A stretch of 21,964 nucleotides of DNA from positions 1 to 21,964 of the forward strand of contig JBDHTL010000054.1 in the NCBI GenBank assembly GCA_039808645.1. Reading direction: 5' to 3'. Position 1 is the stretch's first letter. Each line of letters starts with the position of its first letter. Below the pieces are notes generated by a model, which saw only the letters and a list, made by a program, of their open reading frames with translations, did no database searches and had not been told where the DNA came from. Of the stretch, positions 14,710-21,848 are shown piece after piece. Both the position numbers and the translations under genes were made by a program. The DNA comes from JAJXWB01 sp039808645. Its GTDB lineage: Bacteria > Pseudomonadota > Alphaproteobacteria > Rhizobiales > Beijerinckiaceae.

Positions 14710-15798
14710 TTGAACATCAACGCCAAACGCGACCTGGCGGGCGCGGCGCCGCCGGTCGAGAGCTCTCCCCCGTGGCGGACGCTGGCTGCCGTCGCGCATG
14801 TCTCGACGGCGGGACTGTTCGCGCTCGGCGTCCTGTTCGCCTTGCACGAAGCCTCCGCCGTGGTCGCACCCATGGCCGCAGCCGTTGTGGTCGGCGTGGT
14901 GCTGTCGCGCATCGGCGATCGCGCGCAGGCTGTCGGGATCCCGCCGTTTCTCGCCGCCGCGCTGTTCGTCGCGGCGACGGGCGCCGGCATCGTGCTGGCG
15001 GCTGGCGCGCTCACGGCGCGCGTGTCGTCGCTGGTCGATCGCGCGCCGGAACTCGCGGCCCGCTTCAGCGCGATCTCGGAGGGTGTGCTGCGGCCGCTCC
15101 AGGCGCTGAAGATACAGATTTTCGGCGCAGGCGCCGATCACCAGGCGATCGCGCCCCCCTCGCTCGACATGAGCGCCATTACCGGCGTCCTCGGCGGCGT
15201 CACGCCCGCGCTCGGCGGCATTCTCATCTTCCTCGCCACCCTGTTCTTCTTCATCGCCGGCAAGGCCGACCTGAAGCGCAAGATCGTTCTCGCCAGCCAG
15301 GACAGGCAGCGTCGGCTTTCCGCGCTGCGGATCCTCAACGACGTCGAGGAGGCGCTCGCCCATTACTTTGGCGGCGCGGCGTTGGTCTACGGCGGGCTCG
15401 CGGCGTCGACCGCCCTGCTCGCCTGGGTCGCGGGGCTCGGCGCGCCGTTCCTGTGGGGGGTCTTCGTATTCGTCGCCTGCTTCGTGCCGTTCCTCGGCGT
15501 CGCGCTGGTCACCGCGGCCCTGCTCGTCGCCGGCTTCTCGACCTACGAGGGCGTCGTCGCCGGCGCGGCGCCGGCGGTTCTCTATTTCGTCGCGCATCTC
15601 GTGCTGGAAAACGGCGTGCTGGCCGCGATCGTCGGGCGTCGCTTCGAGATCAACCCGTTCGTGGTCTTCGTCTCGATCGTGTTCTGGACGTGGATGTGGG
15701 GCGCGCTCGGCGCCGTCCTCGCCTCGCCGCTGCTGCTGATGTTCAAGATGGTCCGGGAGGAATTGCGGGACGCCGACGCGCCCCGCCTGCCGGAATAG
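14710..15798 (+). CDS. AI-2E family transporter-like membrane protein
   Basis: 362 residues from TTG 14710; no ATG, GTG or other TTG is in frame between here and the predicted transcription start, but the ribosome site is weak. The protein has about eight hydrophobic segments: two near the N-terminus, a helical soluble stretch (VDRAPELAARFSAISEGVL), then a cluster in the C-terminal half (GGILIFLATLFFFIAGKAD; VFVACFVPFLGVALV; VFVSIVFWTWMWGALGAVLA). PFLG and FWxWMWGxxGxxLAxPLL are marks of the AI-2E transporter (TqsA/PerM) superfamily. Substrates vary, from autoinducer-2 to ions, and cannot be read here. It is divergent from DUF883 across the symmetrical EcfG site and ends three bases from the converging ecfG gene. 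Confidence 0.88.
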   Translation: MNINAKRDLAGAAPPVESSPPWRTLAAVAHVSTAGLFALGVLFALHEASAVVAPMAAAVVVGVVLSRIGDRAQAVGIPPFLAAALFVAATGAGIVLAAGALTARVSSLVDRAPELAARFSAISEGVLRPLQALKIQIFGAGADHQAIAPPSLDMSAITGVLGGVTPALGGILIFLATLFFFIAGKADLKRKIVLASQDRQRRLSALRILNDVEEALAHYFGGAALVYGGLAASTALLAWVAGLGAPFLWGVFVFVACFVPFLGVALVTAALLVAGFSTYEGVVAGAAPAVLYFVAHLVLENGVLAAIVGRRFEINPFVVFVSIVFWTWMWGALGAVLASPLLLMFKMVREELRDADAPRLPE

Positions 15799-15801
15799 GC
15801 G

Positions 15802-16359
15802 TCAGCTGTTGTTCAGGACGGGCGAGCGGCCGCCGGAGACGGGCGACACGTCCGGACCGAATTCGTCGATGCTGTCCACGGCGAGCAATTGCATCAGACG
15901 CTGGCGCGCCCGGTTGACGCGGCTTTTCACCGTGCCGACCGCGCAGCCGCAAATCTCGGCCGCTTCCTCGTAGGAAAAGCCGGAAGCGCCGATCAGGATG
16001 AGCGCCTCGCGCTGGTCGGGCGACAATTGCTCCAGCGCGGCGTGGAAGTCGGCCAGGTCCAGATGCCCCTGCTGCTCGGGTTGCGAGACCAGACGCGCCG
16101 CCGCCTCCCCGTCCGTATCCTGCACCTCGCGCCGCGCCTTGCGGTACTGGCTGAAATAGGTGTTGCGCATGATGGTGAAGAGCCAGGCGCGCAGGTTCGA
16201 TCCCTCGGCGAAGGAGGCATGCGCCGCCCACGCCTTCATCAGCGTCTCCTGCACGAGATCGTCGGCCTTGTCGCCGTTGCCGGACAACGAGATCGCGAAG
16301 GCGCGCAGCGAAGGGATTTCCGCCAGCAGCGCGGTCTTGAGGGCCGTGATGGCCGTCAT
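15802..16359 (-). CDS. ecfG: General stress sigma factor EcfG
   Basis: 185 residues. It is an ECF sigma factor with region 2 (about 10-78, including DDLVQETLMKAW at 33-44 and LRAWLFTIMRNTYFSQYRK at 57-74) and region 4 (about 105-155, with LSPDQREALILIGASGFSYE and the helix-turn-helix CAVGTVKSRVNRARQRL). The GFSYEEAAEICGCAVGTVKSRVNRAR block and the C-terminal tail fit the EcfG (ECF15) group. It directs RNA polymerase to GGAAC/CGTT promoters and is held by NepR until PhyR-P takes NepR away. Its ATG overlaps the nepR stop by four bases (ATGA). Its phyR-nepR-ecfG setting makes this call firm. Confidence 0.96.
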   Translation of the reverse strand: MTAITALKTALLAEIPSLRAFAISLSGNGDKADDLVQETLMKAWAAHASFAEGSNLRAWLFTIMRNTYFSQYRKARREVQDTDGEAAARLVSQPEQQGHLDLADFHAALEQLSPDQREALILIGASGFSYEEAAEICGCAVGTVKSRVNRARQRLMQLLAVDSIDEFGPDVSPVSGGRSPVLNNS

Positions 16360-16553
16360 TTCTTGGGCTCCAGAGCCGAAGGCTGCGCCGCCCGCTCCTT
16401 TTTCTCGAGCTCGTCCAGGAGACTTGAAAACCGGTCGGGCACGGGCTCGGCCACGATCGAGGAAAAGTATCGTTTGAGCTGTTCGCCGAGATGAGCCTGG
16501 ACGGGCTGTTGCAATTCGCCCTTCGCATCGGGCAGCTTTCTTTCGTGCGGCAT
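16356..16553 (-). CDS. nepR: Anti-sigma factor NepR
   Basis: 65 residues from ATG 16553, with AAGGG six bases before it; an ATG at 16586 would add 11 residues. An ATG at 16664 is excluded because it lies upstream of the promoter. The core HLGEQLKRYFSSIVAEPVPD plus RFSSLLDELEKKE (residues 21-52) is the two-helix NepR fold: helix 1, a VPDRF turn, helix 2. The ends are polar and flexible. NepR binds EcfG in unstressed cells; phosphorylated PhyR displaces it by mimicking a sigma factor. It is co-transcribed with ecfG (4-bp overlap) from a perfect EcfG promoter, so sigma factor and anti-sigma are made together. Confidence 0.94.
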   Translation of the reverse strand: MPHERKLPDAKGELQQPVQAHLGEQLKRYFSSIVAEPVPDRFSSLLDELEKKERAAQPSALEPKK

Positions 16554-16637
16554 CCTGGGCCCTTCATCCGGCGCGGCGCGCCGCATCGGCGATCCATTGG
16601 CGGATCCACCGTCGCGCTCATGCCACTTCCCGCGGTA

Positions 16638-16662
16638 AACGCCGGATCGTAAAGCAGGTTCC
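16638..16662 (-). promoter_or_regulatory. EcfG-type promoter of nepR-ecfG
   Basis: On the minus strand GGAAC (16662-16658), 16 bases, then CGTT (16641-16638): a perfect match. The start near 16631 leaves about 77 nt before the preferred nepR ATG. It shows autoregulation of the sigma/anti-sigma pair. Confidence 0.88.
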
Positions 16663-16689
16663 ACCAGGGGACGATTTTTTTTCAGCGCT

Positions 16690-16714
16690 GGAACCGCCCC
16701 TCGCGCGGCGCGTT
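16690..16714 (+). promoter_or_regulatory. EcfG-type promoter of phyR
   Basis: GGAAC (16690-16694), 16 bases, CGTT (16711-16714): a perfect match. The start near 16721 leaves about 47 nt before the ATG at 16768. The two back-to-back -35 elements (with that of nepR) are separated by 27 bp that include a run of T residues. Confidence 0.88.
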
Positions 16715-16767
16715 ATGATCGTCAACGGCGCACCCATTTGCCCAGCTCGAGCACGGAAAGTCGGTTC

Positions 16768-17574
16768 ATGTCCATCACGTCTCTAATCTCGCCTCAGCTT
16801 CCGCTGCTGAGGCGCTACGCGCGCGCGCTCAGCGGCAGCCAGGCGAGCGGCGACAATCATGTCGTCGCCATGCTCGAGTCCCTTCTCGCCGACCCCGATT
16901 CCTTCGAGCGCAAGCTCGAGCCGCGCGTCGCCGCCTATCGCCTGTTCTCGCGCATCTGGAACGCCAACCCGATGAACCAGGTCGAAATCGACGCCGCGCC
17001 GTCGACCGTCGGAGTCGCGGAACGGCGGCTCGAGGCGATAACGCCGGCCGCCCGCCAAGCGTTCCTTCTGACAGCGGTGGAGGGATTTTCCACGCGCGAC
17101 GCCGCGCGCATCCTCGACGTCAAGGAAGAGGCCTTCAACCAACTGCTCGGCGAAGCCGCCCGCCAGATCGGCGAACAGGTGGCGTCACGGGTGCTCGTGA
17201 TCGAGGACGAGCCGATCATCGCCATGGACCTGGAATCCCTGGTGGAATCGCTCGGGCACACGGTGATCGGAAATGCGCGCACGCGCGACGAGGCGATCGC
17301 CATGGCGCGCAAGCACCGACCGGGCCTCGTGCTGGCGGACATCCGCCTCGCCGACGGCTCGTCCGGCCTGGACGCGGTCAACGACATTCTCGCCTCATTC
17401 GAGGTGCCGGTGGTCTTCATCACCGCCTATCCGGAGTCGCTGCTCACCGGCGAGCGGCCCGAGCCGACATTTCTGATCGCCAAGCCGTTCCGGGAGGAGA
17501 CCGTCAAGGCGGTGGTGTCTCAGGCGCTGTTCTTCGACGCAAACGCGTCTCCGGCCATGAAGCGCAGCGCCTGA
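16768..17574 (+). CDS. phyR: General stress response regulator PhyR (sigma-like + receiver)
   Basis: 268 residues from ATG 16768 (GGAAAG upstream), the usual PhyR length. The N-terminal half (1-138) imitates an ECF sigma factor: a region 2-like part (SITSLISPQLPLLRRYARAL) and a region 4-like part (LEAITPAARQAFLLTAVEGF, then RDAARILDVKEEAFNQLL). The C-terminal half (141-255) is a receiver with E146/D147, phosphoacceptor D191 in LADIRLADGSSG, T219 in FITAYPE and K239 in IAKPF. Phosphorylation opens the sigma-like half so that it binds NepR and frees EcfG. The gene is divergent from nepR-ecfG, with its own perfect EcfG promoter, and is followed after 52 bp by a sensor kinase-like gene on the same strand. 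Confidence 0.97.
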   Translation: MSITSLISPQLPLLRRYARALSGSQASGDNHVVAMLESLLADPDSFERKLEPRVAAYRLFSRIWNANPMNQVEIDAAPSTVGVAERRLEAITPAARQAFLLTAVEGFSTRDAARILDVKEEAFNQLLGEAARQIGEQVASRVLVIEDEPIIAMDLESLVESLGHTVIGNARTRDEAIAMARKHRPGLVLADIRLADGSSGLDAVNDILASFEVPVVFITAYPESLLTGERPEPTFLIAKPFREETVKAVVSQALFFDANASPAMKRSA

Positions 17575-17626
17575 AACGAGGTTTGGCGACGTCCGCCCGG
17601 AACTGCGGCGCGGTCCATGAGGGTAT

Positions 17627-19045
17627 GTGTTGATTCCGCTAGAAACGTCGCAGCTGCGTCTGGCGACAGACGCAATGACGCTGGTCGCCTCGGCTTCGGT
17701 CTGCATCGGGTTCCTATGGGTCCTGTTCAGCGTAAGATCCCGAATTGGGCCGCGCGTGCGCCCGATGGCGATGATGTGCGTATTCCTCATCGCCGTGTCG
17801 GCGGCCGAGATCCTTCGCCATGCGGCGGGCTATTATCCCGGCGCCGTCCTCAACGCGCTGGCGACCGTGGCCGCCGCCTGCGCGCTGACGATGGCGCTGG
17901 CGATCTGGCGCTTCATCCCGACGCTGTCGCGCGAGCCGACACACAATGAGCTGGTGACCGCCAACGAACAATTGCGGGCCGAGCGCGACGCGCGCATGGC
18001 CGCCGTGGAGCAGTTGAGCCGCGCGCGCGACGAACTGGAACAACGCGTCCTGGAGCGCACGCGCGCCCTGGAACTCGCCCGACGGCGTTTCGAGATTGCG
18101 CTGCAGGGAACCGGCATCGTCGTCGCGCATCAGGACCGGGACCTGCGCTACACATGGATGTACAACCCGCCGCCGCCGCTGACGGGCGAGGACATGGTCG
18201 GCCGGATGCCGGAGGACGTCTTGCCTGCCGACCTCGCCGGGCGCCAGACGGAGGTCAAGCGCCGCGTGATCGAAACGGGCGAGGCCGCGAAATTCGACGC
18301 CGTCTTTCCGACCGCCAACGGTCCGATCTGGTACGAGGGGCGCGTCGAGCCCCTGCTCGTCGACGGCAGGCTGGAAGGGGTGATGACGGTCTCGATCGAC
18401 GTGACCCGGCACATGCTGCACGAGCGGCAGATGCGCGACGTGATGCGCGAGCTCACCCACCGCTCGAAGAATCTGCTCGCCGTGGTGCAGGGCATGGCGC
18501 GCCAGAGCTCGACCGGCGCCGCGGACGTCCGGCAGTTCGTCGGCAGTTTCGAGACGCGGCTCGAGGCGCTGTCGGGCGCGCACGAGATGCTGATCGACAC
18601 CAATTGGCGCGGCGTCTCGCTGCGCGCCATTCTCGATCGCGAATTCGCGCCGCTGGAATCGCGCTTCCACACGATGCGGATCGAGGGGCCGGACCTGCAG
18701 CTATCGCCCGAGGCGGCGCAGAATTTCGCGCTGGCGGCGAACGAATTGTCCGGCGACGTCAGGCGCTCGCCGCCCGGCGTCCGGATGGAGATCGACATAT
18801 CCTGGCGCGTCGACGACGGCGCGCTGCGCTTCGACTGGCGGCGAAGCGGCGGCGAGATCGAGTCGCAATTCGACGGCTTCGGCCTGAACCTTCTCAACCG
18901 CGTGCTGCCGCGCCAGATCGGCGGAACGGGCCGCCTCTCCTGCGCGCAGGACGCCTGCGTCTACACGCTGGAAGGAAGCGCCGCCCTGCTTACGCCGCTG
19001 GGACGACAGAGACTGGCGCAATCCGGCGAGGAGGACCGCCCGTAA
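17627..19045 (+). CDS. Membrane PAS/HWE-type sensor kinase with degenerate ATPase domain
   Basis: 472 residues from GTG 17627, with GAGGG upstream (the next codon, TTG, is an alternative). Three hydrophobic segments (about 15-36, 47-66, 76-98) are followed by a coiled coil (110-150), a PAS domain (about 152-262, ending VSIDVTRHM) and an HWE dimerisation domain with H278 in ELTHRSKNLLAVVQGMARQ. The C-terminal ATPase domain is odd: where the family has an N-box like HELATNAxKYGAL, this protein has NELSGDVRRSPPG, and the WxExGGP G1 box reads WRRSGGE. The GFG of the G2 region (FDGFGLNLLNRVL) is kept. No frameshift restores the motifs. HWE/HisKA_2 proteins next to phyR control its phosphorylation, so this may be a phosphatase-biased or regulatory sensor. 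It has no EcfG promoter in the 52-bp gap and may be read through from phyR. Confidence 0.88.
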   Translation: MLIPLETSQLRLATDAMTLVASASVCIGFLWVLFSVRSRIGPRVRPMAMMCVFLIAVSAAEILRHAAGYYPGAVLNALATVAAACALTMALAIWRFIPTLSREPTHNELVTANEQLRAERDARMAAVEQLSRARDELEQRVLERTRALELARRRFEIALQGTGIVVAHQDRDLRYTWMYNPPPPLTGEDMVGRMPEDVLPADLAGRQTEVKRRVIETGEAAKFDAVFPTANGPIWYEGRVEPLLVDGRLEGVMTVSIDVTRHMLHERQMRDVMRELTHRSKNLLAVVQGMARQSSTGAADVRQFVGSFETRLEALSGAHEMLIDTNWRGVSLRAILDREFAPLESRFHTMRIEGPDLQLSPEAAQNFALAANELSGDVRRSPPGVRMEIDISWRVDDGALRFDWRRSGGEIESQFDGFGLNLLNRVLPRQIGGTGRLSCAQDACVYTLEGSAALLTPLGRQRLAQSGEEDRP

Positions 19046-19073
19046 GGCAGGCCGGCGCGCATGGACCCTGAAC

Positions 19074-19150
19074 TGGCGACCCCGACAGGATTCGAACCTG
19101 TGACCTACTGCTTAGAAGGCAGTTGCTCTATCCGGCTGAGCTACGGGGTC
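19074..19150 (-). tRNA. tRNA-Arg (anticodon UCU)
   Basis: A full cloverleaf is visible on the minus strand. The acceptor stem GACCCCG pairs with CGGGGTC, with discriminator G and an encoded CCA (77 nt in all). The D-arm is GCTCAGCCGGATAGAGC, the anticodon stem ACTGC/GCAGT encloses the 7-base loop CTTCTAA, and the T-arm contains GGTTCGAATCC. Loop positions 34-36 are TCT, which read AGA and AGG codons. These codons are rare in this high-GC coding sequence. Confidence 0.96.
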
Positions 19151-19228
19151 TTCGCGCGCTGGCGGGCGACGCGCTCGACATGTTGAAACCGGTCAGCGCG
19201 CGCCGCGGTCGCCCGCGCGCAGGCCGGT

Positions 19229-19534
19229 CTAGTGCGTCCACTGGCCGACGCGGCCAGGACGGAAATTGTCCGAATAGGACATGGCGCGCCGCACCGCCGG
19301 CCTCGGCTCCTCGACCACATAGGGGATGGCGTTGCGCTCGGCATAGGCGATCGCCTCTTCCTTCGTGTCGAAGGTCAGGTTGATCTGGCTCTTCATGTCG
19401 TTGGAACTGGTCCAGCCCATCAGCGGGTCGACGCCGCGCGGGGTCTCCGGCGCGTAGACCAGATGCCATCTCTTGGTGCGGCCGGCCCCCGACTGCGTGG
19501 CCGATTTCGTGGGCCGAAAGATCCGTGCGCTCAT
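19229..19534 (-). CDS. NDUFS4-like complex I accessory protein (ETC_C1_NDUFA4 family)
   Basis: 101 residues from ATG 19534, with AAAGG upstream. The protein is soluble: RIFRPTKSATQSG, then WHLVYAPETPRGVDPLMGW, SSNDMKSQINLTFDTKEEAI, AYAERNAIPYVV, and a proline-rich end. The pattern R.(Y/F)xPxKxAxQSGxxxxxxWxLxY and PLMGWxSSxDxxxQ are signatures of the 18-kDa complex I subunit family (NDUFS4/AQDQ), which in Alphaproteobacteria is a genuine supernumerary subunit of NADH:quinone oxidoreductase. It is a single gene between two tRNA genes, away from the nuo operon, as is usual for this gene in the class. Confidence 0.92.
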   Translation of the reverse strand: MSARIFRPTKSATQSGAGRTKRWHLVYAPETPRGVDPLMGWTSSNDMKSQINLTFDTKEEAIAYAERNAIPYVVEEPRPAVRRAMSYSDNFRPGRVGQWTH

Positions 19535-19580
19535 GATAGGTTCGCCTTTGGTCCGTTCGCCTGTCGTCCCGCCTTGCGGC

Positions 19581-19657
19581 TGGTCGGGGCAGCAGGATTC
19601 GAACCTGCGACCCTCTGCTCCCAAAGCAGATGCGCTACCAGGCTGCGCCATACCCCG
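19581..19657 (-). tRNA. tRNA-Pro (anticodon UGG)
   Basis: A full cloverleaf is visible on the minus strand, 77 nt with encoded CCA. The acceptor stem CGGGGTA pairs with TGCCCCG (one G-T pair), discriminator A. The D-arm is GCGCAGCCTGGTAGCGC, the anticodon stem TCTGC/GCAGA encloses the loop TTTGGGA, and the T-arm contains GGTTCGAATCC. Loop positions 34-36 read TGG, which decodes CCA and other proline codons. Confidence 0.96.
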
Positions 19658-19731
19658 CCGACGTCCAGGACGCCGCGTCTGGCTATCATGCGCCGCAGCG
19701 TCGAACAAGCGCGGCCCCGGCCCAGCCCGGG

Positions 19732-20199
19732 CTACTTGCCGTCGAAGAAGGGGTGACGGACCTTGTCGCCGACGGCGAGCCCCATCCTGGCCGCCGCGCC
19801 CGCGTTCAGCTCGACCACGCCCCAGACCGGCGGCCCGGAGGCGATCGTCCGTTCGGAAAACGGCTCGGTGTCGGCCGCGATCGAGGCGACCACGCCCTTG
19901 CGGTCGACGAAGACCATGTCGAGCGGGATGTAGGTGTTCTTCATCCACATGAAGACCGGCTCGTTGCGGCCGAAGGCGAACAGCATGCCGCGGTCGTCCG
20001 GCATGTAACGGCGGAACATCAGGCCCCTGGCCTGCTGGTCCGCGGTGCGCATGACTTCGACGGAGAACGCGTGGACGCCGCTGCGGGAGACGAATTCGAG
20101 CTTCTCGAGTTCCTGCGCGCGCGCCGCCGGGGCGGCCGCGAGCAAAGCGCAGAGGAAGGCGAACAGAAGTGCGGCGAGCCGCGGCCGGAAGACAGTCAT
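19732..20199 (-). CDS. DUF192 family exported protein
   Basis: 155 residues from ATG 20199. A signal peptide is clear: MTVFRPR, a hydrophobic core (LAALLFAFLCALLAAAP) and an ARA-Q site near residue 28. The mature part is a DUF192 domain: SVEVMRTADQQARGLMFRRY, the DRGMLFAFGRNEPVFMWMKN block, TYIPLDMVFVD, and WGVVELNAGAAARMGLAVGD at the end. The RGLMFR and MWMKNTYIPLDM motifs are well conserved in the family. The function is not established; the protein is probably periplasmic. It lies 79 bp after the cold-shock gene on the same strand and may share its transcript. A hairpin in that gap may weaken readthrough. Confidence 0.9.
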   Translation of the reverse strand: MTVFRPRLAALLFAFLCALLAAAPAARAQELEKLEFVSRSGVHAFSVEVMRTADQQARGLMFRRYMPDDRGMLFAFGRNEPVFMWMKNTYIPLDMVFVDRKGVVASIAADTEPFSERTIASGPPVWGVVELNAGAAARMGLAVGDKVRHPFFDGK

Positions 20200-20237
20200 G
20201 GACAGAGAATAGCGACTCGCGCGGCCGGAAATAAGTG

Positions 20238-20256
20238 GCGCCGGACAGGCCGGCGC
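20238..20256 (-). terminator. Possible hairpin terminator after the cold-shock gene
   Basis: A 7-bp perfect GC stem (20238-20244 with 20250-20256) has a 5-base loop. On the minus strand it is followed by CACTTATTTCC, a modest T content. The surrounding GC-rich repeats allow other folds, so this may be a weak terminator or attenuator before the DUF192 gene. Confidence 0.35.
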
Positions 20257-20278
20257 GCCGGGCCGGCGCGGCGCAGGA

Positions 20279-20863
20279 TCAGTGGGAGGCCGGCAGCGCC
20301 GTCTCGAGCGGACGCACTTCGGCGGCCATCAGACCCTTGGGGCCGTCGCCGAAACGCGCGAGCAGGGAATCGCCCGGCTTGAGTTCGGCGATGCCGTAGC
20401 GGCGCAGCGTCTCCATGTGGACGAAGATGTCCTCCGTCCCCTCGCCGCGCGTCAGGAAGCCGAAGCCGCGAATGCGGTTGAACCATTTGACGATGACGAT
20501 CTCGAAGCCGCTGGTCGGCGCGACCTGGACGCGCGTGCGCGCGGGCGGCGTCTGCGAGGGATGAACCGCCGTCGACTCGTCCATCGTGACCACGCGGAAG
20601 ACCTGCATGCCCTTCACGCGACGCTGCGCTTCGCAGACGATGCGCGCGCCCTCGTAGGCGGTCTGGAAGCCGTCGCGGCGCAGCACGGTCACATGCAGGA
20701 GTACGTCGCCGCCGCCGTCGTCAGGCACGATGAAACCGTAGCCCTTCGAAACATCGAACCACTTGATGCGGCCGGCGAGTTCGACCAACTCGACCGGAGC
20801 CGATTCCACACTCGATTCCGCCGCCCCGGAAACCATGTCGTTGAAAGGATCTTTGCCGCCCAA
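20279..20863 (-). CDS. Double cold-shock-domain protein
   Basis: 194 residues when begun at TTG 20863, which has a G-rich site (GGGGGG) nine bases upstream; ATG 20836 (MVSGAAESS) is the alternative and lacks a ribosome site. Two cold-shock domains are visible. CSD1 (about 29-95) has KWFDVSKGYGFIVPDD and DVLLHVTVL; CSD2 (about 121-187) has KWFNRIRGFGFLTRGE and DIFVHMETL. The RNP1 and RNP2 motifs are present in both, so both can bind single-stranded RNA or DNA. The linker (96-118) is Thr/Pro-rich. Two-domain CspA-like proteins are characteristic of Alphaproteobacteria and act as RNA chaperones in cold or growth transition. The gene leads a same-strand run with the DUF192 gene. Confidence 0.9.
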   Translation of the reverse strand: MGGKDPFNDMVSGAAESSVESAPVELVELAGRIKWFDVSKGYGFIVPDDGGGDVLLHVTVLRRDGFQTAYEGARIVCEAQRRVKGMQVFRVVTMDESTAVHPSQTPPARTRVQVAPTSGFEIVIVKWFNRIRGFGFLTRGEGTEDIFVHMETLRRYGIAELKPGDSLLARFGDGPKGLMAAEVRPLETALPASH

Positions 20864-21015
20864 TTTCTTACCCCCCGAACGTCGACGGCGAAGCCCCCAC
20901 CCGCAGGCATCGCATCACGCCGAATCGCCGAGCCACTCCAGAATCACTTGAAGAAAGGATAACACTCCGCACGGTCGCACAAAGGCCAAAGTTGAAACGC
21001 CTGTGGACATCGCGG

Positions 21016-21777
21016 CTATCGCGACGCTGCGAAGGGCGCGAGGATCGATCCGATGTCGCCGCGCAGCACCAGATCGGCCGCGTCGTCGAGCGGCGTCTCC
21101 TCGCGATTGACGATGACGAGCGTCGCGCCGTTTCGCTTGGCGAGAATGGGAAAACCCGCCGCGGGATACACGACAAGCGACGAGCCGATCGCGAGGAAGA
21201 GATCGCATGTCGCCGTCTCGTCGTGCGCGCGGCGCATTTCATCTTCCGGCATCGCCTGCCCGAAGGAAATGGTCGCCGACTTGATCGCGCCGCCGCAATC
21301 GCATTCGGGCGCCGCGCCCGTGCGCTCGAATTCAGCGCGCACGTCGGAAAGCTCGTGGCGCGTTCCGCAGTCCAGGCACTTTGCGTAAGTGCCGTTGCCG
21401 TGCAGTTCGATCACCTTGGCTGATGGAACGCCAGACGCCTGATGCAGGCCGTCGATATTCTGCGTGATGATCGCGCCCATCTTGCCGCTCGCGACCAGCG
21501 CGGCGAGCGCGCGATGGCCGCGGCCGGGCTGCGCGCCCGCGTAAAGATCGTCCATCGTGAACTTGCGACGCCAGGCTTCTTCGCGCGCGAGGGGATCGGA
21601 GACGAAAGCCGAAAAATCGATCGGGCGATGTTTCATCCAGGGCGAGCCGGGCGAGCGGAAATCCGGCACGCCGCATTCCGTCGAAATGCCCGCGCCGGTG
21701 AAGGCCGTGATGCGCTGCGATTTCGCGAACAGGCGCGCGAGTTCCGCTCGCGCCTCGTCGGTCGATGAGATGATCAT
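21016..21777 (-). CDS. NAD-dependent protein deacylase, Sir2 family
   Basis: 253 residues from ATG 21777. All sirtuin motifs are present: the NAD-binding FTGAGIS (26-32) and GVPDFRS (36-42), TQNIDGLH (105-112), the catalytic H126 in IELHG, four zinc-ligand cysteines (C134, C137 in KCLDCG; C159, C161 in ECDCG), GSSLVVYPAA (198-207), and VNRE with a small C-terminal domain. It removes acetyl or other acyl groups from lysines using NAD and gives nicotinamide and O-acyl-ADP-ribose. The Tyr/Arg pair that marks desuccinylase-type (CobB/SIRT5) enzymes is not evident, so deacetylase is the safer call. It is a single gene upstream of the cold-shock gene on the same strand, 152 bp apart. An IS element begins about 70 bp upstream. 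Confidence 0.95.
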   Translation of the reverse strand: MIISSTDEARAELARLFAKSQRITAFTGAGISTECGVPDFRSPGSPWMKHRPIDFSAFVSDPLAREEAWRRKFTMDDLYAGAQPGRGHRALAALVASGKMGAIITQNIDGLHQASGVPSAKVIELHGNGTYAKCLDCGTRHELSDVRAEFERTGAAPECDCGGAIKSATISFGQAMPEDEMRRAHDETATCDLFLAIGSSLVVYPAAGFPILAKRNGATLVIVNREETPLDDAADLVLRGDIGSILAPFAASR

Positions 21778-21848
21778 TGTGGCCTCCGCCGCGCCGCCGC
21801 CCGTCCGATCTTAGGCGCCGCGCGGCAAAAAGCGAGCGCGGGCGCTAG

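Noticed and set aside
14133..15917. Plus-strand frame of nearly 600 codons overlapping the AI-2E gene
   Set aside because: Arg-rich frame-shifted shadow of the AI-2E gene; the AI-2E frame has clear membrane helices and family motifs.
16554..16664. Longer nepR starting at ATG 16664
   Set aside because: That codon lies upstream of the EcfG -35 element, so it would not be in the transcript from this promoter.
17599..17623. GGAAC before the HWE sensor gene as an EcfG promoter
   Set aside because: The -10 position reads AGGG; no GTT is at 16-17 bases.
19074..19657. tRNA genes as integration site of a mobile island
   Set aside because: No integrase and no repeated tRNA 3' end was seen in the window; the gene between them is a conserved complex I accessory gene.
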